From assembly GCA_030710605.1 (NCBI GenBank), contig CP092863.1, positions 120,447,586 through 120,511,585 on the forward strand: a DNA stretch of 64,000 bases, given 5' to 3'. Within the stretch, counting starts at the first letter, position 1; every line of letters begins with the position of its first letter. The translations under genes and the position numbers were made by a program. The notes below the pieces were generated by a model. The model had not been told where the DNA came from and searched no databases. It worked only from the letters and a program-made list of their open reading frames with translations. This document shows, in pieces, positions 1-10,342 of the stretch. The DNA is from Cordylochernes scorpioides (lineage: Eukaryota > Arthropoda > Arachnida > Pseudoscorpiones > Chernetidae).

Positions 1-284
1 AGGCCTAAAATATGCGTCGTCAAATCCTTTCTAAACTCGGAAAAAAATCATTTTTTAATATTTAATATCGCGAAGATATAAAAAAATTTTTTAAATGTTA
101 TCTTAAAATATTTGAAGGTTCTATATAAGAATTGTTAATTCAAATATATTATATAAATCATATTTTATAATCGCAGTATGACAGTAAAAGTTTGTTTTAT
201 ATGTAAATAAGAAACATTCGTGTTTTAACGTTTTAAATTTATATATATAGATGGCGCGTTATTTATCTATAAATAAAGCATTAT

Positions 285-360
285 ATGTAAAAAAGAGGCA
301 ACTCTCCCTTTAACTAAATGCATTTTGAATGATTTTGAAGGGAGATGTGCCTTTTGTGCA
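285..360. repeat. Short foldback, MITE end remnant
   Basis: An imperfect palindrome whose two arms both read as a purine-rich GGGAG core (AAGAGGCAACTCTCCCTT against GAAGGGAGATGTGCCTTTT). The same arm sequence forms the terminal inverted repeats of the satellite-bearing element at 17790-18402, so this is probably a collapsed copy of that family. No coding content. Confidence 0.5.
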
Positions 361-641
361 TATGCATTGTAAATGCAGCGCATGTTTACACATGTAGAAG
401 GCATATTCGATTCTTACACTAAATAGGTTGTCAGAGCCCTATTTGGTTACTTACATTTACTGATTAGGTTTGAATTTTTTAAAGAATCGGGGACCCAGTG
501 AAGCACACAAATATTTTTTTTTACTTCAGTAAAAAAAAAAAGAGAAAAAAAAGATAGCCAATGCGGGATTCGAACCCAGGACGTCTCTGTCAGAAATAGA
601 CGGTTTCTACCAATCCTCCACCAATCCCTCAGTCTAAACGT
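360..641 (-). mobile_element. tRNA-derived SINE, copy A
   Basis: Read on the minus strand, a tRNA-like head (about 555-641) carries a good polymerase III B box (GGGTTCGAATCCC) and a weak A box. It is followed by an A/T-rich linker and a conserved body around 400-500. The same body recurs at 14656-14870, 48988-49288, 52515-52750 and 53238-53400, in both orientations, which supports a SINE family. The source tRNA is not certain because the anticodon arm is degenerate. Confidence 0.6.
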
Positions 642-642
642 T

Positions 643-905
643 TAATTTATATTACGATGCACTAGCGCGCCATCTGTTATGAAAATTAGAAACTATTATA
701 GACACGTATGTTTATTTTTTGAAATTAAACGATTTCTACTGCCCTTACTGCAATGGAAACTTGGCGAAACCGCTGGGAGGGTTCACCACTGATGAGCCAG
801 GCCCCCTCTTTAATTTTTCCATTACAGTAAGGGCAGTAGAAATTGTTTTAATTTCAGAAAGAATCTTACGAGTATAAAATAATTTATAATTTTCAAAACG
901 TATAA
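643..905. mobile_element. Long-armed MITE (family M1)
   Basis: Two inverted arms of roughly 70-110 bp share the core CTACTGCCCTTACTGCAATGG and enclose a central conserved segment with CGAAACCGCTGGGAGGG and CACTGATGAGCC. The same arms and centre occur at 32435-32672 and 51690-52045. It has no ORF, so it is a non-autonomous DNA transposon or foldback. The central segment contains hammerhead-like core words in permuted order (see findings). Confidence 0.7.
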
Positions 906-939
906 TTTATTAATATTTATATATTCTTCAGTTTAATTG

Positions 940-1022
940 AAAAGACATATATTGGATCAAAAATATCATTTATTTTACCAATATTTCAGTTGGCTGAATG
1001 CCAACCTTTATCAAAATTTTCC
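940..1022 (+). repeat. Half copy of foldback family F1
   Basis: Matches the left arm of the element at 4590-6225, including CAGTTGGCTGAAYGCCAACC and a GGATCAAAA segment. Only one arm is present, so the copy is truncated. The 1030-1740 stretch after it is AT-rich and shows nothing I can support. Confidence 0.55.
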
Positions 1023-1740
1023 AAACGATATTTTTCAGTGTCTGTGGAAAGGCGTGCTATAGAGAGATGGTGTGTATTAACTTTCATTACTGTATACATA
1101 TTATTAAAATACAATTTGTATTATGCATAGGTTTAAATTTATTTAAAATTTTGTATATTATTTTCCTCAAAATATTTTAACAACCATTTTATATCTTTTA
1201 TATTATTTTTTGTCTAAAAGTTTTCATGAAAAATTAATTCACCTTTGTATTTTTTTTCATTCTGTTGAGATTTCAGGGAATAAAAAAAACATGGCTTAAA
1301 TATTTCTTTTTTTTACGTTAAAAGAGATAAATATAAATAACTTAAATCTCTTCCTTTTTTATATATAAAAAAAATTTAATAACAAGGCTTTTTTATATAT
1401 ATAGAAATGTTTTATTCTTTTTAGGTCAAATTTTAAACCTTTATTTTTTTTAGATTCCGATTTTTTTTTTTAGGAAATAATTTTTTTCGTATAAATATAT
1501 TGAATTTGGTTGTATAAAAAAGGAATAAAGGAAATGATAAAAAAAATTGAGTTTGTTATCGAATATAAATGATACATCATTAGAATCATTTTTTAAAAAA
1601 GAATTGTTTATCTTATTGTATTTTTTTGTCGGAAAAATGTCTTTGACATTCCTTTAATGTTTTTGTTTATGTTAAATAGACGGAAATTTCGATATTGTGT
1701 AGTCTTTAACAATGTAAACATTACTCATACATATGTTCTA

Positions 1741-1884
1741 CTAGCCGAATGACCCGGGCAACGCCCGGGTTTTACCCGATTAAATGCTTTTATTCAAATA
1801 CTATTCGTTACAATTATAAATTGGCGCCGTGGATGTCATTCTTGTATAATATATAAATGGGTTTTAAAAATTGTAAAAAAAAAA
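1741..1884 (-). mobile_element. Helitron 3' terminus (truncated copy)
   Basis: On the minus strand the sequence ends with a GC hairpin (CCCGGGCGTTGCCCGGG), then TCATTCGGCTAG, and is followed by T. That is the hairpin plus CTRR layout of a Helitron 3' end. A second copy in the other orientation ends at 44643, sharing the GGCGCCAATTTATAATTG segment upstream. No matching TC 5' end was found to the right, so this copy is incomplete. It abuts the tRNA-Gly. Confidence 0.65.
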
Positions 1885-1955
1885 TGCATCGGCCGGGAAT
1901 CGAACCCGGGTCGCCCGCGTGGCAGGCGAGCATTCTACCACTGAACCACCGATGG
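1885..1955 (-). tRNA. tRNA-Gly (GCC)
   Basis: The 71-nt cloverleaf is nearly perfect. It has a strong A box, B box GGTTCGATTCC, anticodon stem CTCGC/GCGGG and loop CTGCCAC with anticodon GCC. Acceptor pairs 2-7 are all paired and the discriminator is A. The first base is C where G is expected, giving a C1:C72 mismatch. Ten T residues follow directly on the minus strand (1875-1884 on plus are A), a good polymerase III terminator. It is either a functional gene with one damaging change or a very young pseudogene; its position beside a Helitron terminus makes the second quite possible. Confidence 0.85.
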
Positions 1956-2024
1956 TTATGAGAAATGGCCATATTTGGGTATTTATTCCATTCATTTTAG
2001 ATTTGACAAACATCATGATTGGGT

Positions 2025-2115
2025 GAAGTAAAATGTGTCTACCTTTGTCATTAAGACTGGGAGCACTACTCAGTGGCAGGCCGACTTAGCTCCAAAAGAA
2101 ATGGGCGCCTCTGAC
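2025..2115. repeat. Dispersed repeat, copy 1
   Basis: About 90 bp including TTGTCATTAAGACTGGGAG and ACTCAGTG recur with few changes at 37545-37640, immediately next to LINE RNase H debris. It is probably part of a LINE tail or a small SINE. No open frame is kept. Confidence 0.5.
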
Positions 2116-2219
2116 ATGAGTAACAGACACCATGTACAGCCGCTCCTAACATGGAGTACAAACGCTGCTCATCCTGCATAGAAGTAAATGTGAACATTAA
2201 AACACAAATATTCCATTTA

Positions 2220-2870
2220 TACATAAAACAATTTTCTACTATTCTTACTACAATAAAAAAATATATTTGGAAAGCTTAGCTCATCAATGGTGAACCTCTG
2301 TTTGTGGAAGAGTATTACTCGATGCAAATATCATATGTAATTCTACTGTCCTAAAAGCTTATGTCCATAGTTTGCTTAAATACCATTTCTAAGATCAGAA
2401 GGATTCTCAGTTCATAACTCCGGGATATGCAACTTTGTCCGATGATAATGTATACAAAGCAATAACGCGCTATCTATAATATATATAAAAAATGAAAACA
2501 TTGAGACACGAATGTTTCTTTTCACAAATAAATCTATGGTCCTCACTGCGATGAAATATAGTGGAAGGGCTTGACTAATCAGTTCTACTATCCTAAAAAA
2601 CATATGTCCATAGTTTACTTGAAAACCATTTCTGAGATTCCACCCTTCAGTGTAGCATATATAAGCAGAATTATCCAATACAGTATTAGAGCTCCTAGAA
2701 ACGGTTTGATAGATTAAATTGGCGAAACCGCTGAGAGGGTTCACCACTGATGAGCCAAGCCCTCCCAATATTTTTTTTTTCATCACAGTAAGGACAGTAG
2801 AAGTTTGTATTATGTATAAAATAAACATTCGTTATTTGATGTTAACATTTTCTGTATATAGATGGAGCTT
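2220..2870. mobile_element. Two degenerate MITEs (family M2)
   Basis: Contains two copies of the M2 arm (words CAATAACGCGC, TCTATATATA, CTTCTACT and a TTACTRCRATGA box) and the M1/M2 central segment with CGAAACCGCTGAGAGGG and CACTGATGAGCCAAGCCC. Related copies lie at 19200-20130 and 51425-51700. The apparent 138-residue minus-strand ORF here is simply MITE sequence that happens to be open. Confidence 0.6.
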
Positions 2871-3084
2871 TTTAGTATTGATAAATTCATAGTCGTAGAT
2901 TTCTCGACTGGTGGCAAAACTTTGTTGTCTTGTGTTGAATTTTCTATGATGTTATTTATTTATTTATTTATTTTCTGTGATTATGTATATTGACCGTTTA
3001 CTGTTTTGTATATAATTGAGTTTTTAAAATAAAGTATGAGTGTGAATAGTAATTTGGTCGGGCTTATTTCTCTCTTTGACTGAG

Positions 3085-3926
3085 GCATTGGAATCACCAT
3101 TGGGGTGTCGCCTGGGCATTGGAATCACCATTGGGGTGTCGCCTAAGTATTGGAATCACCATTGGGGTGTCGCTTAAGTATTGGAATCACCATTGGGGTG
3201 TCGCCTAGTTATTGGAATCACCATTGGGGTGTCGCCTAGGTATTGGAATCACCTTTGGGGTGTCGCCTAGGTATTGGAATCACCTTTGGGGTGTCGCCTA
3301 GGTATTGGAATCACCATTGTGGTGTCGCCTAGTTATTGGAATCACCATTGGGGTGTCGCCTAGGTATTGGAATCACCATTGGGGTGTCGCCTAGGTATTG
3401 GAATCACCATTGGGGTGTCGCCTAGGCATTGGAATCACCATTGGGGTGTCGCTTAAGTATTGGAATCACCATTGGGGTGTCGCCTAAGTATTGGAATCAC
3501 CATTGGGGTGTCGCCTAGTTATTGGAATCACCATTGGGGTGTCGCCTAGGTATTGGAATCACCTTTGGGGTGTCGCCTAGGTATTAGAATCACCATTGGG
3601 GTGTCGCCTAGGTATTGGAATCACCATTGGGGTGTCGCCTAGGCATTGGAATCACCATTGGGGTGTCGCTTAGGTATTGGAATCACCATTGGGGTGTCGC
3701 TTAGGTATTGGAATCACCATTGGGGTGTCGCTTAGGTATTGGAATCACCATTGGGGTGTCGCCTAGTTATTGGAATCACCATTGGGGTGTCGCCTAAGTA
3801 TTGGAATCACCATTGGGGTGTCGCCTAGGTATTGGAATCACCATTGGGGTGTCGCCTAGGTATTGGAATCACCATTGGGGTGTCGCCTAGGTATTGGAAT
3901 CACCATTGGGGTGTCGCCTGGGTAGT
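3085..3926. repeat. 31-bp minisatellite, about 27 units
   Basis: Tandem units of 31 bp built on TTGGAATCACCATTGGGGTG followed by TCGCCTAGGTA. Variation is limited to a few positions (CCATT/CCTTT, CCTAGG/CTTAAG/CCTAGT). Each unit contains a small hairpin, CACC-ATTGG-GGTG. Because 31 is not a multiple of three, a reading frame rotates through all phases, so the short ORF at its right edge (3832-4017) is not credible. Variant units recur in blocks, suggesting multi-unit duplication. Confidence 0.95.
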
Positions 3927-4009
3927 TGAAGAGGTGGTGATTGAAGATACAGTCCTCCAAAGTACGGCCTTTTTCGTTAAGGACAAAGGAACCTTAACAT
4001 CTTGCGGAA

Positions 4010-4240
4010 AAAAATAGTACAAAAGTGATATTATACTGGAATCAAGCGGATAAATTAAGAAAAAGGCATCTTCTGATCATGCGATTAAAAGTTCCTGATG
4101 ACTTGCACCATCTAATGGAATAAATATCAACTATTCTTTGAATTATTTTTAAATTATGCCACAATAGACCAAATAGCCATTTTTTTTTAAATAATCAACG
4201 AAAAAGGCCTTTTCTTAATTTATCCACATGATCACAGTAC
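4010..4240. repeat. Degenerate half of foldback family F2
   Basis: Shares AAATTAAGAAAAAGGCATCT, a gene-poor TCCTGATGRCTTGCACCATC segment and AATAAATATCAACTATTCTT with the foldback at 46965-47247 and the element at 48715-48905. Only one strand copy remains. Confidence 0.5.
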
Positions 4241-4336
4241 AATTTTAGTTCAATAGACCCGGCCTTAAATACTTGTTTTATGATTTTTCAGGATTCCTGA
4301 AAGATCAGTTTTTTGGTCGTTGAGGTACAGCTTGCA

Positions 4337-4376
4337 TCACGCTAATAAGGATCAACAGACCGGAACGTGTACGTGG
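4337..4376 (+). ncRNA. Decayed hammerhead ribozyme remnant
   Basis: Aligns without gaps to the well-formed motif at 48672-48711: stem I CACG/CGTG is kept, but the catalytic core is CTAATAA instead of CTGATGA, the GAAA box is GGAA, the cleavage triplet is GTA, and stem II is weakened. The flanks (CAGCTTGCA before, GGTTAGCTTTT after) also match. This is an old, inactive copy that shows the hammerhead travels as part of a repeat. Confidence 0.6.
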
Positions 4377-4667
4377 TTAGCTTTTTCTTGATTAATCAAA
4401 ATTAGTATATTTGATCAATTCTGGAATAAAATTTGAAAAAATTAACTAACTATCTTATTTATATCCATATCCAATTTCTCAATTATAGTAAAATATAGCT
4501 AACCATTAATTCCAGCCCTTATAATTACCATCAATGTCACCCAACAGAATAAAAGTATTTGAAAAAGCAATCCATAAATAAATCTTTAATTAAAAAGACA
4601 TATATTGGATCAAAAAACATTTATTTTACCAATATTTCAGTTGGCTGAACGCCAACCTTTATCAAGG

Positions 4668-4943
4668 TACACCCATACCTCGCTTTGCGTCGGGGTTACG
4701 TTCCAAAAAAACACGACGCAAATTGAAACGACGCAAAGTGAAAATAAAATTTTGGCGCAATCAAAAACAGAAGTGTTGCCATATTTTAGGAAAAAAAAAA
4801 ATTCAAAAAATTAAAGACTCGAATCCAAAACAACGCAACTTCGAAAATCTAACGACGCACAGTGAAAATCAGTAAAAATTAAGCAGCGACGCATCTTCGA
4901 AAAAAACGCAAAACGAAACGACGCAAAGCGAAGTATTGGTGTA
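4668..4943. mobile_element. Tigger-like MITE inserted in F1
   Basis: Flanked by TA on both sides. The ends are inverted: CACCCATACCTCGCTTTGCG on the left and CGCAAAGCGAAGTATTGGTG on the right. TA target duplication and a repeated ACGACGCAAAGYGAAA style interior resemble the pogo/Tigger group of Tc1/mariner transposons. It has no transposase and is non-autonomous. Confidence 0.7.
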
Positions 4944-5059
4944 TTATAACATATTTAATGTGTGTCAACAACAAACTCAGCGCCATATTTTTAAAACTTA
5001 ATTCTATTGACGTTATGTGGCGCTGAGTTTGTGGTTGGCATACATTAAATATGTTATAA

Positions 5060-5776
5060 TCTCTATATATATAAAAGTCAATGTCTGTCTGTTTCGCGAT
5101 AAACTCAAAAACTACTGAACCAATTGGTACCAAATTTTGCATGTCGCTTTTTATAAACCCGAGGAAAATTTTCGGCTACATTTTGATTAGTATTTTTGGC
5201 TATTTCTTTTTTTCATTTGAACTTTTTTTTACGCGGAGTAAATACGAGGCGAAGTAACAACACGAGGCCAATTAAGCGACCAATGAGCGTTCTGCATTTC
5301 TTTTCAAGTTGCTTTCATACTTTTTTTTTAAATATATTTTTATACGAGTGTCACTTTTTTTTACAAAAGTATTGAGAGATAAATTTATATTACTAAGTTA
5401 CGGTAAGTACACACAATGCAATTTGAAAAAAAAACTTTACAAAATTAGCGTTACTGTATGTAAACAATGGATTTCGTATTTTTTATTTATTTTTTTTTCT
5501 GGCTTGGGGGCGGGTACCTCGGAGGTTGGGTGGAAAATCTGCCAACTATTCGAAATATATTTAAAACACCTAAATGGATTGAAAAATAAATAAATAAAAT
5601 ACCTAAATACTAATATATTGCATTTTTTGACATCACACATACTTTTTGCCTGTGATAATGTATTACTTCGGTGTTGCTATTCTATGGCTCTAATACTATT
5701 TATTAGTAATGTTCTTTCAGTATGAAGGAAATTGCACACGGGGGAATTCCCGGGCGAAGCCGGGTCATTCGTCTAG
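5060..5776 (+). mobile_element. Non-autonomous Helitron (717 bp)
   Basis: Starts with TCTCTATATATATAAAAG after an A. Ends with hairpin CCCGGGCGAAGCCGGG, then TCATTCGTCTAG before a T. These are the Helitron signatures (5' TC, 3' hairpin, CTRR, insertion between A and T). The interior is AT-rich with no Rep/helicase. The same family, inverted, occupies 30913-32357. Confidence 0.85.
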
Positions 5777-5780
5777 TATA

Positions 5781-6140
5781 TCTATATATATAAAAATCAA
5801 TGTTTGTATGTTTGTTTGTTTGTTTGTATGTCCGGTATACAAATTCGCAGTAGTTCACTAATTCAAACCAAAATTTCCATACATAGGTAAAGAAATACGG
5901 GGAAGACGATAGGCTATTTTAAAAAATATATAAATCAATTATTAAAACTATATATTCAAATTATTCTACTTAGCTCACGAACAGCGCCCTCTATCAAAGA
6001 TTAGATTAAATTATGCTGATGCAAACAAATAGATAATGCTAATAAAAAACAATTATAAAAAAATCTTATCTAAATATATATCACTCGGGTAGATATGCAC
6101 ACGGGTCAATCCCGGGGCGAAGCCCGTGTCACCCGTTTAG
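5781..6140 (+). mobile_element. Second short Helitron (360 bp), 4 bp downstream
   Basis: Starts TCTATATATATAAAAATC after A and ends with a hairpin around CGGGGCGAAGCCCG followed by TCACCCGTTTAG and T. The last four bases are TTAG rather than CTAG, so the 3' end has drifted. Its 5' end resembles that of the preceding Helitron, but the interior differs. Confidence 0.7.
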
Positions 6141-6435
6141 TACCTTGATAAAGGTTGGCGTTCAGCCAACTGAAATATTGGTAAAAATAAATTATATTTT
6201 GATCCAATATATGTCTTTTTAATTAATGAATAAAAATATATAGAAGGTAAATTATAGATATTTCTTCTAAAACAATTAAAATGTTTTTATCAATAAAATA
6301 CAGTATGCATAAAACATTAACAACTTGTGTTTCACAATAACAGTACCATATTGTTTTAAATCATTTTTTTTAATCAACCAGACGCGATATTGAAATATAC
6401 AGTTAAACCTGTCTATAGCGCCCCCTCTTGGGACT

Positions 6436-8366
6436 CACCGGGTGCTATAGAGAGGGGGTGCTATAGACAGGTCACTTTTAATGTAAATCGCATCGTACTA
6501 CGTATTTAAAATAGGGTGCTATAAAGAGGGGGTGCTATAGACAGGTCACTTTTAATGTAAATCGCATCGTACTACGTATTTAAAATAGGGTGCTATAGAG
6601 AGGGGGTGCTATAGACAGGTCACTTTTAATGTAAATCGCATCGTACTACGTATTTAAAATAGGGTGCTATAGAGAGGGGGGTGCTATAGACAGGTCACTT
6701 TTAATGTAAATCGCATTGTACTACGTATTTAAAATAGGGTGCAATAGAGAGGGGGTGCTATAGACAGGTCACTTTTAATGTAAATCGCATTGTACTACGT
6801 ATTTAAAATAGGGTGCTATAGAGAGGGGGTGCTATAGACAGGTCACTTTTATTGTAAATCGCATCGTTCTACGTATTTAAAATAGGGTGCTATAGAGAGG
6901 GGGTGCTATAGACAGGTCACTTTTAATGTAAATCGCATCGTACTACGTATTTAAAATAGGGTGCTATAGAGAGGGGGGTGCTATAGACAGGTCACTTTTA
7001 ATGTAAATCGCATTGTACTACGTATTTAAAATAGGGTGCTATAGAGAGGGGGTGCTATAGACAGGTCACTTTTAATGTAAATCGCATTGTACTACGTATT
7101 TAAAATAGGGTGCTATAGAGAGGGGGTGCTATAGACAGGTCATTTTTATTGTAAATCGCATCGTACTACGTATTTAAAATAGGGTGCTATAGAGAGGGGG
7201 TGCTATAGACAGGTCACTTTTAATGTAAATCGCATCGTACTACGTATTTAAAATAGGGTGCTATAGAGAAAGGGTGCTAAAGACAGGTCACTTTTAATGT
7301 AAATCGCATCGTACTACGTATTTAAAATAGGGTGCTATAGAGAGGGGGTGCTAAAGACAGGTCACTTTTAATGTAAATCGCATCGTACTACGTATTTAAA
7401 ATAGGGTGCTATAGAGAAAGGGTGCTATAGACAGGTCACTTTTAATGTAAATCGCATCGTACTACGTATTTAAAATAGGGTGCTATAGAGATGGGGTGCT
7501 AAAGATAGGTCACTTTTAATGTAAATCGCATCGTACTACGTATTTAAAATAGGGTGCTATAGAGAGGGGGGTGCTATAGACAGGTCACTTTTAATGTAAA
7601 TCGCATCGTACTACGTATTTAAAATAGGGTGCTATAGAGAGGGGGTGCTATAGACAGGTCACTTTTAATGTAAATCGCATCGTACTACGTATTTAAAATA
7701 GGGTGCTATAGAGAAAGGGTGCTATAGACAGGTCACTTTTAATGTAAATCGCATCGTACTACGTATTTAAAATAGGGTGCTATAGAGATGGGGTGCTAAA
7801 GACAGGTCACTTTTAATGTAAATCGCATCGTACTACGTATTTAAAATAGGGTGCTATAGAGAGGGGGGTGCTATAGACAGGTCACTTTTAATGTAAATCG
7901 CATCGTACTACGTATTTAAAATAGGGTGCTATAGAGAAAGGGTGCTATAGACAGGTCACTTTTAATGTAAATCGCATCGTACTACGTATTTAAAATAGGG
8001 TGCTATAGAGAAAGGGTGCTATAGACAGGTCACTTTTAATGTAAATCGCATCGTACTACGTATTTAAAATAGGGTGCTATAGAGAGGGGGGTGCTATAGA
8101 CAGGTCACTTTTAATGTAAATCGCATCGTACTACGTATTTAAAATAGGGTGCTATAGAGAGGGGGTGCTATAGACAGGTCACTTTTAATGTAAATCGCAT
8201 CGTACTACGTATTTAAAATAGGGTGCTATAGAGAAAGGGTGCTATAGACAGGTCACTTTTAATGTAAATCGCATCGTACTACGTATTTAAAATTGGGTGC
8301 TATAGAGAGGGGGTGCTATAGACAGATCACTTTTAATGTAAATCACATCGTACTACGTATTTAAAA
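6436..8366 (+). repeat. 74-bp tandem array, about 26 units
   Basis: Units are very similar. Variants differ mainly at GAGAGGGGG versus GAGAAAGGG and CATCG versus CATTG, and these types recur in blocks of two to five units, which suggests recent multi-unit amplification. Confidence 0.9.
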
Positions 8367-9301
8367 CTAGACGAATGGCCCGGGCAACTATAGACAGGGT
8401 GGTCTGTATAGACAGGTGTATGTATCACACAGCCGATAACAGGGTTGTCTAGGGTGGCCGCTATAGACAGGGTGGTCTGTATAGACAGGTGTATGTATCA
8501 CACTGCTGATAACAGGGTTGCCTGAAGTGACCGCTATAGACAGGGTGGTCTGTATAGACTGGTGATTGTAACACACTGATGATAACAGGGTTGCCTAAAG
8601 TGACCGCTATAGACAGGGTGGTCTGTATAGACAGGTGGATGCATCACACAGCTGATAACAGGGTTGTCTAGAGTGGCCGCTATAGACAGGTGTATGTATC
8701 ACACAGCTGATAACAGGGTTATCTAGAATGGCCGCTATAGACAGGTGTATGTATCACACAGCTGATAACAGGGTTGTCTAGAGTGGCCGCTATAGACAGG
8801 GTGGTCTGTATAGACAGGTGGATGTATCACACAGCTGATAACAGGGTTGTCTAGAGTGGCCGCTATAGACAGAGTGGTCTGTATAGACAGGTGGATGTAA
8901 CACACTGCTGATAACAGGGTTGTCTAGAGTGGCCGCTATAGACAGGGTGGTCTGTATAGACAGGTGGATGTATCACACAGCTGATAACAGGGTTGTCTAG
9001 AGAGGCCGCTATAGACAGGGTGGTCTGTATAGACAGGTGGATGTATCACACAGCTGATAACAGGGGTGTCTAGAGTGGCCGCTATAGACAGGGTGACCTG
9101 TATAGACAGGTGGATGTAACACACTGCTGATAACAGGGTTGTCTAGAATGGCCGCTATAGACAGGTGGATGTAACACACTGCTGAAACAGGGTTGTCTAG
9201 AGGGGGGCAGGGAGGACACGTGTTCGCCGGCAGCCAATGGGCGCGCATTCTATCCGTGAGCTTCAGACATACAGACAGAATAAGGCGATTATATAAGTAG
9301 A
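8367..9301 (-). mobile_element. Helitron carrying a minisatellite, inserted in the array
   Basis: On the minus strand it begins TCTACTTATATAATCGCC (at 9301) and ends GTTGCCCGGGCCATTCGTC then TAG (at 8367). The plus-strand flanks are A (8366) and T (9302); joining them restores an unbroken 74-bp unit. The interior is almost wholly a 73-bp tandem repeat. A related 5' end occurs at 54624. Confidence 0.85.
8389..9205. repeat. 73-bp minisatellite inside the Helitron, about 11-12 units
   Basis: Unit landmarks: CGCTATAGACAGGGTGG, TCTGTATAGACAGGTG, TATCACACAGCTGATAACAG and GGTTGTCTAGAGTGGC. Some units lack the 18-bp middle segment, giving 55-bp versions. It shares CTATAGACAGG with the host 74-bp satellite, although the two units are otherwise unlike. 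The three minus-strand ORFs of 62-79 residues here are the repeat read through. Confidence 0.9.
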
Positions 9302-9666
9302 TAGGGTGCTATAGAGAGGGGGTGCTATAGACAGGTCACTTTTAATGTAAATCGCATTGTACTACGTATTTAAAATCGGGTGCTATAGAGAGGGGGTGCT
9401 ATAGACAGGTCACCTTTATTGTAAATCGCATCGTATTACGTATTTAAAATAGGGTGCTATAGAGAGGGGGTGCTATTTAGAAGGGGCGCTTATGACAGGT
9501 TTAACTGTATTTGCGCGTATTACAGAAGCAAAAAAACAAACAAACAGTACTATATTCATTAATATAATTTCATTCTATATTACTGTGCATACCACAATAT
9601 TATCATAAAATATCATTTATATAAAGACTGGAATAACTCACCATAATAAGAATTGTGATAAATATA

Positions 9667-9906
9667 CAGTTAAACCTGTCTATAGCGCCTCCCTCTAAAT
9701 AGCGCCTTCCTCTCTATAGCGCCCGATTTTAAATACGTAGTACGATGCGATTTACATTAAAAGTGACCTGTCTATAGCAACCCCTCCTTTTCTATAGCAC
9801 CCAATTTTAAATACGTAGTACGATGCGATTTACATTAAAAATGACCTGTCTATAGCACCCTATTTTGGTGAGTCCCGAGAGGGGACGCTATAGACAGGTT
9901 TAATTG
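9667..9906. mobile_element. Small copy of the 74-bp-repeat MITE
   Basis: A 240-bp element with TIRs CAGTTAAACCTGTCTATAGC and its inverse ending GGTTTAATTG, flanked by TA. It holds about two internal units in the opposite orientation to the large array. It is probably close to the founding state from which the array at 6400 expanded. Confidence 0.85.
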
Positions 9907-10342
9907 TATAATAAAAAAAAACAAAATTCTACGAATCATTCTTCATTTCTATCAAATACAGCTTTCCAACAAAAAAAAAGGCTTAAATTCAATTTCAAAT
10001 TAATCCTATTTACCTATTCACAAAATCTTCCATTAAAAAAACATTATTTTTATTCTTTAATGAATTTAATAATAAAGATAAATAAAAAAGAAGAAACGAC
10101 ACATCATTTATCTTCTAATTCAAATTTCTCAAATAATAAAAAATAAGCAGACGACAATCTAATGATTATTCATTTTGTAGGAATCGTTATAAGAAAAATG
10201 ATAAATTTTTATCCTCCCCCCTTCAAACAGATAAAAAAGAAATTCATAGATAAATCAATTTTATTGACATTTTTTTAAAAATCCAAAAGTGTAATATTAA
10301 CTTTATTTAATCTGCTAATTCTCTCTGTATATAAATGAAATA

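Larger units (their letters stand above)
4590..6225. mobile_element. Foldback element F1 split by three insertions
   Basis: The outer arms 4590-4669 and 6141-6225 are inverted copies. The inner arms 4944-4988 and about 5016-5059 (TTATAACATATTTAATG, ACAAACTCAGCGCC) are also inverted. Removing the MITE at 4668-4943 and the Helitrons at 5060-5776 and 5781-6140 restores one foldback of about 280 bp with arms of about 125 bp. A half copy at 45123-45285 runs through these junctions uninterrupted, which confirms the reconstruction. Confidence 0.7.
6400..9507. mobile_element. TA-flanked MITE expanded into a 74-bp satellite array
   Basis: Terminal inverted repeats are CAGTTAAACCTGTCTATAGC (6400) and a slightly diverged inverse ending GGTTTAACTG (9507), flanked by TA on both sides. 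Between them lie about 26 units (6436-8366) and about two more (9302-9480) of a 74-bp repeat. Unit landmarks are GGGTGCTATAGAGAGGGGG, TGCTATAGACAGGTCAC and CGCATCGTACTACG. The inner repeat reuses the TIR word CTATAG. A Helitron splits the array at 8366/9302. Three smaller copies of the same MITE lie at 9667, 10343 and 14998. Confidence 0.85.

Noticed and set aside
2412-2828. 138-residue minus-strand open frame
   Set aside because: It lies entirely within M2 MITE sequence, shares no family similarity, and its counterparts in other MITE copies are broken.
6436-8366. Possible CRISPR-like array (regular 74-bp spacing)
   Set aside because: The whole unit repeats with no unique spacers, it lies in a MITE with TIRs, and the genome is clearly metazoan.
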